This document shows positions 27,561-36,473 of a stretch of DNA of 38,880 nt, piece by piece. How positions within the stretch are numbered: the first letter of the stretch is position 1; each line of letters starts with the position of its first letter. The position numbers and the translations under genes are program-made. Source of the stretch: Synechococcus sp. CS-1332 (GTDB taxonomy: Bacteria; Cyanobacteriota; Cyanobacteriia; PCC-6307; Cyanobiaceae). Under the pieces are notes generated by a model. The model searched no databases. It was not told where the DNA came from and was given only the letters and a program-made list of their open reading frames with translations. The stretch is taken from assembly GCF_025127995.1 (NCBI RefSeq), contig NZ_JAHLYP010000028.1:1-38880 (forward strand), read 5' to 3'.

Positions 27561-28334
27561 ATGGCCGTCTCTCTGATGCAGGATCCCTCCGGTGGGTCCT
27601 CCCTGAAGGTGATCGAGGCGGTGAAGGAGGGGTGGCAGGCCTTCGCCCGGGCCCCCTGGGTGTTCATCGGTTTCACCCTGCTGGCGGGGGTCCTGAGCAG
27701 CCTCTGCTCCCTGATCCAGGGCCAGGTGGACCCCGAAGCCGCCGATGCCATCACAACGCTTCAGCTGGTCCGGGTGGTGGTGGGCTCGATCCTCAGCGTG
27801 CTGGTGAGCCTGTGGAGCACCACGGGGCTGGTCCGGGGCGCCTGGAGCGCCCTGGCGGGGGTGAAGCCAAGCCTTGGCACCTTCATCCGCTGGGACGGCC
27901 AGGCCAGCTGGAGGCTGTTCCGCAATGGCCTGGTGCTGGGGATCCTGTTTGCGGCAGTCCTGGTGGTGGCAGCCCTGGTGGGGGTCGCCGCCGCCCAGCT
28001 CAACCAGGTCCTGGCCGTGCTGCCCTTTCTGGTGGCGTTCGCCGTTCTGATCTACCTGGCGGTGAACCAGAAGTTCCTGGCCCAGATCGCCCTGCTGCAG
28101 GGGCTCGGACCGATCGAATCGATCACCCGCGGCCGCACCCTGCTCGATCCCCAGTGGGGCTCGGTCCTGTTGCTCGCCCTGGTGGAATTCGCGATCGCCC
28201 TGCTGGGCCTGCTGGCCTGCTTCGTGGGGCTGCTGGTGGCGGTGCCTGTGATCCTCTGCACCAGCACGGCGGCCTACCGCCAGGTGTTCGGCACGGAAGA
28301 CCTCACCGGCCTGCTGGTGGAGCCAGGGGCCTGA
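27561..28334 (+). CDS. Integral membrane protein of unknown function
   Basis: A 257-residue protein with about five or six membrane helices (roughly residues 28-52, 72-97, 120-150, 158-178, 205-240). A cytoplasmic-looking N-terminal amphipathic segment (LKVIEAVKEGWQAFARAPWVF) and RGRTLLDPQWGSVLLL resemble the DUF975/glycerophosphodiesterase-type membrane domain layout, but I cannot assign a family with confidence. The ATG at 27561 (MAVSLMQ) is preferred; an upstream in-frame ATG at 27483 would overlap nothing and lacks a membrane-protein look. It lies 96 bases after the response regulator, with no terminator visible. Confidence 0.72.
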   Translation: MAVSLMQDPSGGSSLKVIEAVKEGWQAFARAPWVFIGFTLLAGVLSSLCSLIQGQVDPEAADAITTLQLVRVVVGSILSVLVSLWSTTGLVRGAWSALAGVKPSLGTFIRWDGQASWRLFRNGLVLGILFAAVLVVAALVGVAAAQLNQVLAVLPFLVAFAVLIYLAVNQKFLAQIALLQGLGPIESITRGRTLLDPQWGSVLLLALVEFAIALLGLLACFVGLLVAVPVILCTSTAAYRQVFGTEDLTGLLVEPGA

Positions 28335-28432
28335 TCCGGATTCGGATGGGTTTCCTTGCCATGCAGCGATCTCGAAGCGGATGGCCGGAGACGACTCACA
28401 GCCAATTTTCAGCGTTCATTCACCCAAACGGC

Positions 28433-28450
28433 TAAGATCTCCTTAAGATC
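28433..28450 (+). repeat. Tandem TAAGATC repeat upstream of the broken methyltransferase
   Basis: TAAGATC occurs twice, at 28433-28439 and 28444-28450, with an 11-base period (about one helical turn). The 136-base spacer before the methyltransferase gene holds this and nothing else I recognise. The first copy could be the -10 element TAAGAT, but no convincing -35 is seen 17 bases upstream. Confidence 0.35.
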
Positions 28451-28470
28451 AGCACGAACAAGCCTCCTCT

Positions 28471-29210
28471 ATGTCCTTGCCGCGTGACGCCGCCGGTGGC
28501 GCCGCCTCCGTCCAGAAGCCCGCATTGCCGGGCCTGGAGGAACAGATCCTGGCCTCATGGGCCACCAACGCCGTCGCCTGGACCCGGGCCGTCCGTCGCG
28601 GTGAGATCCTCAGCCGCGAACGGGTCACCAACGGGGCCATTCTCGAAGCGATCAGGGATGTTGCGCCGCGCACCCTGCTGGATCTCGGTTGCGGTGAAGG
28701 CTGGCTTGCCCATCAGTGCGCCCTCCAGGGCATTGAGGTGCTCGGCACCGACGCCGTGGCCGAGCTCACCGCCATCGCCACGGAAAGCGCCCCGCCCGGC
28801 GCCCGCTTCCAGACGCTCACCTACCAGGACATCGCGACCGGCAGCTTGAACGAGCGGTTCGAGGTGGTGGTGGCCAACTTCTCCCTGCTGGGGGATCGCA
28901 GCCTCGGCGAGCTGTCCAGTCCCTGCCGAAGCTGCTCACCCCCGGTGGCTGCTTTCTGGTGCAGACCCTGCACCCCATGCTGATCTGCACCGACCATCCC
29001 TACGAAGATGGCTGGCGGGAGGGCTCCTGGTCAGGCTTCTCCCCGTCTTTCCGGACTCCGGCTCCCTGGTACTTCCGCACTCTGGAATCGTGGTCGCGGC
29101 TCTTCCGCCATCACGACCTCGAGCTCAAGGAGATGCGCGAACCGCTTGATCCCCTCAGCGGCCAGCCCGCCTCAGTGATCTTTCGCGCCACCACCAAGAA
29201 CGCCGCCTGA
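28471..29210 (+). pseudogene. Class I SAM-dependent methyltransferase, interrupted by a one-base frameshift
   Basis: The first 148 residues contain the SAM-binding motif DLGCGEGWLA (71-80), then LGTDAV and VVVANFSLLG. In this frame the protein would end in cysteine- and proline-rich nonsense at 28983. From about 28915 the typical methyltransferase sequence continues in the next frame: QSLPKLLTPGGCFLVQTLHP, then SWSRLFRHHDLELKEMREP to the stop at 29210. Adding one base (for instance C) after 28914 restores GELLQSLPK and one open frame of about 246 residues. Either this is a recent pseudogene or a sequencing error in a single base. Convergent with the alanine dehydrogenase gene. Substrate unknown. 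Confidence 0.85.
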
Positions 29211-29235
29211 GCCGCCTCAAGGCCCTGCCGCCGAC

Positions 29236-30348
29236 TCAGCGCAGGCAGGCCATCGGATGGCGGGGCGCCACCCCCAGGGCCTTGGCCACCCCGGGATGGC
29301 ACACCGCCCCATCCACGGTATTCAGACCAGAGAGCAGCTCGGGCCGGTCGGTGACCGCCTCGAGCAGGCCCCGTCCCGCCATCACCAGGATGTAGGGGAG
29401 GGTGACGCTCACCAGGGCCTCGGTGGAGGTGAAGGGCACGGCGCCGGGCATGTTGCCCACGGCGTAGTGCTGCACGCCGTGGATGGTGACCACAGGATCG
29501 GTGTGGGTGGTTTCACGGCTGGTGGCGATGCAGCCCCCCTGGTCGATGGCCACATCGACGATCACCGACCCCGGCCGCATGCGCTGCACCAGCTCCTCCC
29601 CCACCAGGGTGGGAGCCCGGCCGCCGGGCAGGAGCACGGCGCCGATCAGCAGGTCGGCCCCCGGCACCAGCCGCTCGATCAGGCTGCGGCTGCTCACCAG
29701 GCCGGTCATCCGGCCGCGCCGGGCGGCTTCCAGCCCCCGCAGGCGGTGTGGTGAGCGATCCAGCAGGAACACCTCCGCATCCATCGCCGCGGCGATGCGG
29801 GCCGCGTTCCAGCCCACCGTGCCGGCCCCCAGCACCACAACCCGGGCTGGCCGCACACCCGTGCAGCCCCCGATCAACACGCCACGCCCCCCGTGGGGCT
29901 TCTCCAGCAGGTGGGCCCCCACCTGGGCCGCCAGCCGTCCTGCCACCTCGCTCATCGGCGCCAGCAGCGGCAGGCTGCCGTCCTCGAGCTGCACCGTCTC
30001 GTAGGCCACCGCCGTGGTGCCCGCCTCCAGCAAGGCCCGGCCCACCTCGGGGTAGGCCGCCAGGTGCAGGTAGGTGAACAGCACCAGGTCGCTGCGCAGG
30101 AAGGCAAATTCCTGGGGCTGGGGCTCCTTCACCTTCACCACCAGATGGGCGGCCCAGGCCTCCTCACAGCTGACGGTGCGGGCGCCGGAGGCGCGGTAGT
30201 CGTCGTCGCTGATGCCGGCCCCCAGGCCGGCCCCCTCCTGGACGCGCACTTCCATGCCCTGGGACACCAGCTCATGGACGCCGTCGGGGGTAAGGGCCAC
30301 CCGCTGCTCGTCGCGCTTGATTTCCGTGGGCACACCGATGCTCGCCAT
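29236..30348 (-). CDS. ald: Alanine dehydrogenase
   Basis: NAD-dependent reversible deamination of L-alanine to pyruvate and ammonia. The 370-residue protein carries the substrate residues Arg16 (DEQRVAL), Lys74 (KVKEPQ), His95 and Asp269 (DVAIDQGGC), and the nucleotide loop GAGTVG (174-179). Near-full family length, all landmarks in place. The ATG at 30348 (MASIGVPTEIKRDEQR) was taken because family homology starts there; an upstream ATG adds a proline-rich extension. It lies 79 bases after the nadE stop and could be the last gene of that minus-strand run. Confidence 0.96.
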   Translation of the reverse strand: MASIGVPTEIKRDEQRVALTPDGVHELVSQGMEVRVQEGAGLGAGISDDDYRASGARTVSCEEAWAAHLVVKVKEPQPQEFAFLRSDLVLFTYLHLAAYPEVGRALLEAGTTAVAYETVQLEDGSLPLLAPMSEVAGRLAAQVGAHLLEKPHGGRGVLIGGCTGVRPARVVVLGAGTVGWNAARIAAAMDAEVFLLDRSPHRLRGLEAARRGRMTGLVSSRSLIERLVPGADLLIGAVLLPGGRAPTLVGEELVQRMRPGSVIVDVAIDQGGCIATSRETTHTDPVVTIHGVQHYAVGNMPGAVPFTSTEALVSVTLPYILVMAGRGLLEAVTDRPELLSGLNTVDGAVCHPGVAKALGVAPRHPMACLR

Positions 30349-30427
30349 CGGAGAGGCCAGGGGTGCCGGGCCGGGAGCTGGCATGGGCCGAAAAGGGTTG
30401 CCGCCCGAAAGCGATCGTGGCCAAACC

Positions 30428-32116
30428 CTAGGCCGAGGCGATGGGCATCCGCCAGCCACTGCCGAAGGCCCGGTCGCTCACCTTGAGGACCGGCGCGGCC
30501 TGGCGTCGCTTGAACTCGGCCCGCCGCAGCAATCCGGCCACCCGCGCCACCAGCTCCCGGTCCGCCCCCTCGGCCACCAACTCCTCCGGCGCGCGCAGCT
30601 CCTCGATGCAGGCCTTCAGCAGGGGATCGAGCACGGCGTAGTCGGGCAGGGAGTCGCTGTCGCGCTGGTCGGGGCGCAGCTCGGCGCTGGGGGGCTTGGT
30701 GCGGATCGCCGCGCCGATCAGCTCCCCTTCCGGGGGGAGCCCGAGGGCGGCGCGGCAGGGGCCGGAGGCCGCCCCATCCAGCCAGTCACAGAGCCCGGAA
30801 ATGGTGGTCTTGTAGAGGTCGCCGATCACCGCCAGGCCACCATTCATGTCGCCGTAGAGGGTGCAGTAGCCCACCGCCAATTCCGATTTATTGCCGGTGG
30901 AGAGCAGCAGACCGCCCTTCTCGTTGGCCACCGCCATCAGCAGCGTCCCCCGGATCCGCGACTGCAGGTTTTCTTCGGTGACCCCCCGCGGTGGCGCCCC
31001 CAGCTCGGGGGTGAGGGCGGCGGCGAAGGCCTCCATCAGCGGGTCGATCGGCAGGGTGGCGGTGCGCAGTCCGAGCCGCCGGGCCAGGGCGTCGGCGTCG
31101 TCGAGGGAGCCGGCTGAGCTGAACGGGGAGGGCATCCGCAGCCCCTCCACCCGGTCAGGACCGAGGGCCGCGGCGGCGATCACCGCCACCAGGGCCGAAT
31201 CGATGCCGCCGCTGAGCCCCAGCAGGGCCCGCTGGAAGCCGCACTTGGCGGCGTAATCGCGCACCCCCAGCACCAGCACCCGCAGCAGCTGCTCCCAGGG
31301 GTCCGGGGGAGCCGGAACGGGCGCCGTGGCCACGGCGGGGGCAGCCTCCCAGAGGCCTAGGTCTTCGGCGGCGCAGGCCAGCCGCAGCAGCGGCCGCCCC
31401 GATTCCGCCACCACGAAGCTGGCACCGTCGAAGACCAGCTCATCGTTGCCGCCCACCTGGTTGAGGTAGACCACCGGCACCCCGAGCCGGGCCGCCGCCC
31501 TCGCCGCCAGGGCCTGGCGCACCTCCCCCTTGCCGCGGCCGAAGGGGGAGGCCGAGAGGTTGAGCAGCAGGTCGATCCGGCCCGGCTCCAGATCGGCGAT
31601 CGGGTCCACCGCATCCGGCCAGCGGCTGCGCAGGTTCTCCTCCACCCAGAGGTCCTCGCAGATGGTCAGGCCCAGCCGCCAGGGGCGGCCGCCGGCCTCC
31701 AGCTCCAGCACCGCCGGGGCGTCGCCGGGCAGGAAGTAGCGGCGCTCATCGAAGACGTCGTAGGTGGGCAGCAGGCGCTTGCGACAGACATGGCGCCAGC
31801 GGCCCCGCTGCACCAGGGCCAGGGCGTTGTACAGGCCAGGCTGGCGCTGGCCAACAGCCGGCTCCGCCACCCCCACCAGCAGGGCCAGTCCGCCTGGGCA
31901 GGCTGCCGCCAGGGACGCAAGCACCTGCTCCTGGCGCTGGATCAGGGCAGGGCGCAGCAGCAGGTCCCGCGGCGGGTAGCCCCACAGCGACAGCTCGGGG
32001 GTGAGCACCAGGTCGGCCCCGCCGGCCCGGGCGCGCTCGGCGGCCGCCAGGATCCGCTGGCCGTTGCCCTCCAGATCGCCCACCAGGGGATTGAGCTGGG
32101 CCAGGGCGAGGCGCAT
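30428..32116 (-). CDS. nadE: Glutamine-dependent NAD+ synthetase
   Basis: Makes NAD+ from deamido-NAD+ using glutamine as ammonia source. The 562-residue protein has an N-terminal nitrilase-type glutaminase domain with triad Glu41 (LTPELSLWGYPPR), Lys113 (KRLLPTYDVFDE) and Cys153 (TICEDLW). The C-terminal synthetase has the PP-loop LSGGIDSALV (301-310) and STGNKSE. The ATG shares one base with the nadD stop (TGATG), so the last two steps of NAD synthesis are co-translated. Confidence 0.97.
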   Translation of the reverse strand: MRLALAQLNPLVGDLEGNGQRILAAAERARAGGADLVLTPELSLWGYPPRDLLLRPALIQRQEQVLASLAAACPGGLALLVGVAEPAVGQRQPGLYNALALVQRGRWRHVCRKRLLPTYDVFDERRYFLPGDAPAVLELEAGGRPWRLGLTICEDLWVEENLRSRWPDAVDPIADLEPGRIDLLLNLSASPFGRGKGEVRQALAARAAARLGVPVVYLNQVGGNDELVFDGASFVVAESGRPLLRLACAAEDLGLWEAAPAVATAPVPAPPDPWEQLLRVLVLGVRDYAAKCGFQRALLGLSGGIDSALVAVIAAAALGPDRVEGLRMPSPFSSAGSLDDADALARRLGLRTATLPIDPLMEAFAAALTPELGAPPRGVTEENLQSRIRGTLLMAVANEKGGLLLSTGNKSELAVGYCTLYGDMNGGLAVIGDLYKTTISGLCDWLDGAASGPCRAALGLPPEGELIGAAIRTKPPSAELRPDQRDSDSLPDYAVLDPLLKACIEELRAPEELVAEGADRELVARVAGLLRRAEFKRRQAAPVLKVSDRAFGSGWRMPIASA

Positions 32117-32697
32117 CAGGGCTCGGAAAGGCCGTAGAGATTGTGCTGCAGCAGCACGGGCCAGAGTTCGGACGGTACCTGGGCGGGATCGGGCCGCTCC
32201 CGGATCCGGGAGCTTGCGCTGGGCGGGATCGCCAGGGGCAGCAGGTCGAGGGTGGCCCCCAGGCTCTGCAGCCGCTCCAGATCCGCCGGCTGCAGCGGCC
32301 AGCCCTCCCGGCGGGCAATGCCGAGCCGGCAGCTCCGCAGCAGCGCGTCGGCCTGCTTCCAGCGGGGAATCTGGCCGGCCAGGTCGCTGCCCACCACGAA
32401 CACCAGCTCCCGCTGGGGCCAGCGGGCTCGGGCCCGCTCCAGGGTCTCCACCGCCCAGGGGCTGCTGAGCTCGGGCTCGAGGCTGAGCTGGGGGTCGTCG
32501 ATGGCGCCCACCAGGGCGGCCAGCAGGGCGGTGCGCACCTCCAGGGGGGCGCCGTGCTGCTTGAGGGGGTTGTCGCTGGCCCAGGTGACCACCTGGGGGA
32601 ACAGCCCCAGCAACCCCTCCAGCAAGGCCCGGTGGCCACGGGTGGGGGGATCGGCGCTGGTGCCGAACAGGGCGAGACGGGTTGCGGGGGGGGTCAC
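32116..32697 (-). CDS. nadD: Nicotinate-nucleotide adenylyltransferase
   Basis: Converts nicotinate mononucleotide and ATP to deamido-NAD+, the step before NadE. The 193-residue protein has LFGTSADPPTRGH with the T/H-x-G-H nucleotidyltransferase motif and the C-terminal SASSRIRERPD in place of the usual ISST-type motif. The GTG at 32697 (VTPPATRLALFG) overlaps the stop of the GTPase gene and gives the normal family length; a start further upstream would add 16 Gly/Arg-rich residues inside the GTPase gene. Confidence 0.93.
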   Translation of the reverse strand: MTPPATRLALFGTSADPPTRGHRALLEGLLGLFPQVVTWASDNPLKQHGAPLEVRTALLAALVGAIDDPQLSLEPELSSPWAVETLERARARWPQRELVFVVGSDLAGQIPRWKQADALLRSCRLGIARREGWPLQPADLERLQSLGATLDLLPLAIPPSASSRIRERPDPAQVPSELWPVLLQHNLYGLSEP

Positions 32698-34025
32698 GGC
32701 TGGAGGCCGCCGCCGGCGGTCCGCTCCCCCCCCTCCATCTGCCACTCGCTCAGCCAGCGACGGGTTTCCGGGTCCTGCCGCACGAGCCGGCGCAGCAGGG
32801 CCCCTGGCTGGCCGGCGGCGGTGGTGCTGCGCAACAGTTCGGCGGCTGCCAGCCGGCCCGTTCGCCGGGTGGTGTGGACCGCCAGGGCCGCCTGGGCCAG
32901 GGCCACCGGCGCCGCCGGCGCCAGGCTGAGTCCGCCGCTCAGGGGCGCCGCCAGCAGCAGCAGCTGGCGCAGACCGCCCAGCAGCAGCTGCAGGCCCAGC
33001 TGGGCGCCCCCCAACAGGGCGTTGTGGCCGCCCAGGCGGGTGAGCAGCGTACGGGCGCCGCTGCGGGTCATCGGCAGGCCATAAAGCTGGCAGAGCTGGA
33101 CCACCAGGGCGCTGTCGCAGGCCAGACCGCCGGCCAGATCGAGCAGCAGCAGGGGGTTGGCGGCCACCCCCGTGGCCTTGAGGGCCGCGAAGCGACCGAT
33201 CAGGCCCTGGGCCTGGCGGCGGCCATGGCGCAATCGGCAGCGGTGCAGGGCCTGGCTGAAACGGTCGGCGGCCCGCAGGGCATTGAGGGCCAGCAGCAGC
33301 TCCCCGTGGCGCTCCATCAGGCCGATGAGCTCCCGTCGCAGGGGCTCCACCCGGGGAGGGGCCGGCTCGCTGCGCACCCGGCCATCGGCACGCAGCCGGG
33401 CTGCTCGGGGGGCGGCCGCCACGGCCAGGGGCCGAAGGTTGCGGGCCCCCGCCGGCAGGCGCCGGCCGATGCTGGCCAGCAGGGCGTCGCGCTCGGCCTC
33501 AGGCCAGCAGTCGCTGCGGTTGAGCACCAGCAGCAGGGGCTTGCCGGAGGCCAGCAGATCGTCGAGGGCCTCGGCCTCCATCACAGTGAGGTCGCTGTCG
33601 ATCACCAGCAGCACCAGGTCGGCCCCCACCGCCACCCGGGCCGCCAGGCGGGCGCGGGCGGCGGCGGCGATCTCGTCGATGCCGGGGGTGTCCACCAGGT
33701 CGACCCCCTCCAGACCGGCCAGCGGCTGGCCCCAGGCCTGCTGCTGCTGGTGACGGGTGCAGCCATGGGCCACGTCGGTGGCGAAGTGCTCCTCCCCGAG
33801 CAGGGCATTGAGCAGGCTCGACTTGCCCACCCCCACCCGGCCGAACACCGCCACCCGCGGCCGGCGGCGACGCAGGCGTTCCAGCTGGCGATCAAGGCTG
33901 GCCAGTTCCGGCGCCAGGGCCGCCTGCTCCCGGCCGCTGAGCGCCAGCCCGGACCGCCAGCGGGCCAGCAGCTGCCTGCAGCGCTCGGCGGCGGGGGGGG
34001 CGACCAGGGGGACCGGTACCGCCAT
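32694..34025 (-). CDS. DUF697-type GTPase (Era-like G domain plus helical membrane-associated domain)
   Basis: A 443-residue protein. The G domain (about 55-210) has P-loop GRVGVGKSS (62-70), DTPG (112-115) and NRSD (169-172), the G1, G3 and G4 motifs; it is Era/YjeQ-like in arrangement. The C-terminal half is helical with hydrophobic stretches (GLQLLLGGLRQLLLLAAP), as in the DUF697/YcjF-type fusion of cyanobacteria and plastids. Role unknown; association with membranes is inferred. The ATG lies 2 bases after the stop of the CNNM-like gene and its stop overlaps the nadD start. Confidence 0.88.
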   Translation of the reverse strand: MAVPVPLVAPPAAERCRQLLARWRSGLALSGREQAALAPELASLDRQLERLRRRRPRVAVFGRVGVGKSSLLNALLGEEHFATDVAHGCTRHQQQQAWGQPLAGLEGVDLVDTPGIDEIAAAARARLAARVAVGADLVLLVIDSDLTVMEAEALDDLLASGKPLLLVLNRSDCWPEAERDALLASIGRRLPAGARNLRPLAVAAAPRAARLRADGRVRSEPAPPRVEPLRRELIGLMERHGELLLALNALRAADRFSQALHRCRLRHGRRQAQGLIGRFAALKATGVAANPLLLLDLAGGLACDSALVVQLCQLYGLPMTRSGARTLLTRLGGHNALLGGAQLGLQLLLGGLRQLLLLAAPLSGGLSLAPAAPVALAQAALAVHTTRRTGRLAAAELLRSTTAAGQPGALLRRLVRQDPETRRWLSEWQMEGGERTAGGGLQP

Positions 34026-34027
34026 CG

Positions 34028-35038
34028 TCACGGGGTGGTCTCGGCGGCGGCGGGCCGGCGCCACCAGCCCGCCAGCACGGCCAGCACCGCCTCGGGCCCG
34101 ATCACCCCCACAAAACCGCCGAACTCGTCCACCACCACCCGCACCCTGGGGCCGTTGCGGCGGAAGCTGGTCAGTAGCCTGTCGGCCCGGATCATCTCCG
34201 GCACGAACTCCACCGGTTCGCAGAGATCAGCGGCCTGGCTGGCGCCACGGCACTCCACCAGGGCCGTGAGCAATTGCTCGCGGCTGGCCACCCCCAGCAC
34301 CTCATCCACCTCCTCGCCCAGCACCACCCACCAGGCGGTGGCATGGCGCAACAGGGTGGAGCGCTGCTCATCGAGGCTCTGGTGGCCCGCCAGGGTGGGG
34401 GCCGAGACCCGGGGCAGCATCAGGTCCCTGGCGGTGAGGTCGTTCAACTGGAACACCTTGGCGATCATGGCGGCCTCATCGGCCTCGATCTGGCCCTTCT
34501 GGGATCCGAGCCGCGCCAGCAGCCGGATTTCCTCCTCGTCGGTGCTGATCTCGTTCTGGGCGGTGATGGCCGGCAGGATCCGCTCCAGCAGTAGCACCAG
34601 GGGCAGCATCAGCTTGGTGAACACCCCCAGGGCAGGGGCACTGGCCAGGGCCACCGGCAGGGCCAGCTTGCTGCCGATCGCCTTGGGCAGGATCTCCCCC
34701 AGCAGGATCACCAGCACGGTGAGCCCAACGGAGAACAGGGGCAACGCCAGCCCCTTGACGCCCTGGCGGACGAACACGGCGCTGGCGAAGCCGCCCACCA
34801 TCAGGCTGCCGAAGATGTTGAAGACGTTGTTGGCGATCACCAGCACCGCCAGGGTGCGGCCCAGTCGCAGCCGCAGGGCCTCCAGCCGCCGGGCCCCCGG
34901 CACCGGCCGGGTGCGGCTGGCCAGCTCATGCACCTTCACCGGATTGACGGTGAGCAGGGCTGCTTCCACCCCCGAGCTGATGAACGAACCCACCAGCATC
35001 ACCACCACCGCCAGCACCAGGAGCAGGAGATCGTTCAT
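34028..35038 (-). CDS. CNNM/CorC-type (DUF21) membrane protein with CBS-like region
   Basis: A 336-residue protein. The N-terminal half is a DUF21/CNNM domain with four hydrophobic segments, including a GSFISSGVEAAL block, IANNVFNIFGS and ILLGEILPKAIGSKLALP. The rest is a CBS-pair-like region (DLMLPRVSAPTLAGH, VVVDEFGGFVGVI). The family's usual C-terminal transporter-associated domain (CorC_HlyC) is absent, so it is shorter than CorC homologues. The family is linked to magnesium efflux or homeostasis. First gene of the operon with GTPase, nadD and nadE; it is divergent from pepP across 103 bases. Confidence 0.88.
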   Translation of the reverse strand: MNDLLLLVLAVVVMLVGSFISSGVEAALLTVNPVKVHELASRTRPVPGARRLEALRLRLGRTLAVLVIANNVFNIFGSLMVGGFASAVFVRQGVKGLALPLFSVGLTVLVILLGEILPKAIGSKLALPVALASAPALGVFTKLMLPLVLLLERILPAITAQNEISTDEEEIRLLARLGSQKGQIEADEAAMIAKVFQLNDLTARDLMLPRVSAPTLAGHQSLDEQRSTLLRHATAWWVVLGEEVDEVLGVASREQLLTALVECRGASQAADLCEPVEFVPEMIRADRLLTSFRRNGPRVRVVVDEFGGFVGVIGPEAVLAVLAGWWRRPAAAETTP

Positions 35039-35141
35039 CCGCGGGTGATGGAAACAGTGGAGGGCGGCACGCGCAGGTTCGGGGGGATCACGTGTATTTA
35101 ATCGGCTGTGCCATCTTCTCGCTGTACATCCCTTCACCGCG

Positions 35142-36473
35142 ATGCCGCCGACCCCCCCGATCGACGCCGCCCTGCTGGCCCGCCGTCGCCAGCGGTTCCT
35201 GCAGCAGCTGGACGGCGTGGCCGCTGTGATCCCGGGGGCGGCGCTGGTGACCCACCACGCCGACGTGGAGCATGCCTTCCGCCAGAACAGCGACTTCTGG
35301 TACCTCACCGGCTTCGATGAGCCCGGTGCCGTGGCGCTGTTCCTGCCCCACCGGCCCGACAACCCCTTCGTGCTGTTCGTGGAGGCGAAGGATCCCGGTG
35401 CCGAGGTCTGGAACGGTTTCCGCTGGGGTTGCGAGGGGGCCGTCACCAGCTTCGGCGCCGACCTGGCCCACCCCCGCAGCGAACTGGCCGAGCGGCTGCC
35501 GGAGTATCTCGACGGCGCCGAGGGGATCGCCTTCCGGGTGGGCCGCCATCCCCAGGTGGAGCCCCTGGTGCTGGCCGCCTGGGGGCGCCAGCTGGATCGG
35601 GCCCCCCGCAGCGGCAAGGCCGCCCTGGGGCTGGTGGCCCCCTGCCCGCTGCTGCACGAGCTGCGACTGCGCAAGGACCCCGAGGAACTGGCCCGCCTGC
35701 GCCAGGCCGCCCGCATCTCCGCCGAGGCCCACGAGCTGGCCCGGCGGGTGGTGCGGCCCGGCCTCAGCGAACGGCAGGTGCAGGCGGTGATCGAGCAGCA
35801 CTTCCTTGAGCAGGGGGCCCGCGGCCCGGCCTACGGCTCGATCGTGGCCGGTGGCGACAACGCCTGCGTCCTCCACTACACCTCCAACGCCGATGTCCTG
35901 CGGGACGGCGACCTGCTGCTGATCGATGCCGGCTGCAGCCTCGACGACTACTACAACGGCGACATCACCCGCACCTTCCCCGTCAACGGACGCTTCAGCG
36001 GCGAGCAACGGGCCCTCTACGAGCTGGTGCTGGCCGCCCAGGAGGCGGCCGTGGCGGCGGTGGCCCCCGGCCAGACCGCCGAAGGGGTGCACGACACCGC
36101 CGTACGGGTGCTGGTGGAGGGGTTGGTCGAGCTGGGCCTGCTCAGCGGCGCGGTGGACGGCCTGATCGAACAGGGGGCGTACCGCCATCTGTACATGCAC
36201 CGCACCGGCCACTGGCTGGGGCTCGATGTCCACGATGTGGGGGCCTACCGGCTGGGCGAGCACCACGTGGCGCTCGAGCCGGGCATGGTGCTCACCGTGG
36301 AGCCCGGCCTCTATGTGAGCGACCGGCTGGCGGTGCCCGAGGGCCAGCCGGCCATCGAGGAGCGCTGGAAGGGCATCGGCATCCGCATCGAGGACGACGT
36401 GGCGGTGAGCGACCACGGCCATGAGGTGCTCACGGCCTCCGCCCTCAAGGCGCCGGCGGCGATGGAGCGCTGA
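35142..36473 (+). CDS. pepP: Xaa-Pro aminopeptidase (aminopeptidase P)
   Basis: Removes the N-terminal residue before proline. The 443-residue protein has the creatinase-like N-domain (FWYLTGFDEPGAV) and the pita-bread metallopeptidase domain. The two-metal site residues are visible: Asp262 (LLIDAG), Asp274 (NGDITR), His357 (GHWLGLDVHDVG, with His364), Glu387 (LTVEPGLY) and Glu417 (GIRIEDDV). Usual family length. Its 3' end overlaps the convergent HAD gene by 29 bases (36445-36473). Confidence 0.97.
   Translation: MPPTPPIDAALLARRRQRFLQQLDGVAAVIPGAALVTHHADVEHAFRQNSDFWYLTGFDEPGAVALFLPHRPDNPFVLFVEAKDPGAEVWNGFRWGCEGAVTSFGADLAHPRSELAERLPEYLDGAEGIAFRVGRHPQVEPLVLAAWGRQLDRAPRSGKAALGLVAPCPLLHELRLRKDPEELARLRQAARISAEAHELARRVVRPGLSERQVQAVIEQHFLEQGARGPAYGSIVAGGDNACVLHYTSNADVLRDGDLLLIDAGCSLDDYYNGDITRTFPVNGRFSGEQRALYELVLAAQEAAVAAVAPGQTAEGVHDTAVRVLVEGLVELGLLSGAVDGLIEQGAYRHLYMHRTGHWLGLDVHDVGAYRLGEHHVALEPGMVLTVEPGLYVSDRLAVPEGQPAIEERWKGIGIRIEDDVAVSDHGHEVLTASALKAPAAMER

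Noticed and set aside
29210-29236. Terminator between the methyltransferase and alanine dehydrogenase genes
   Set aside because: Only CTGAG/CTCAG pair around 29209-29240; too short and no T run.
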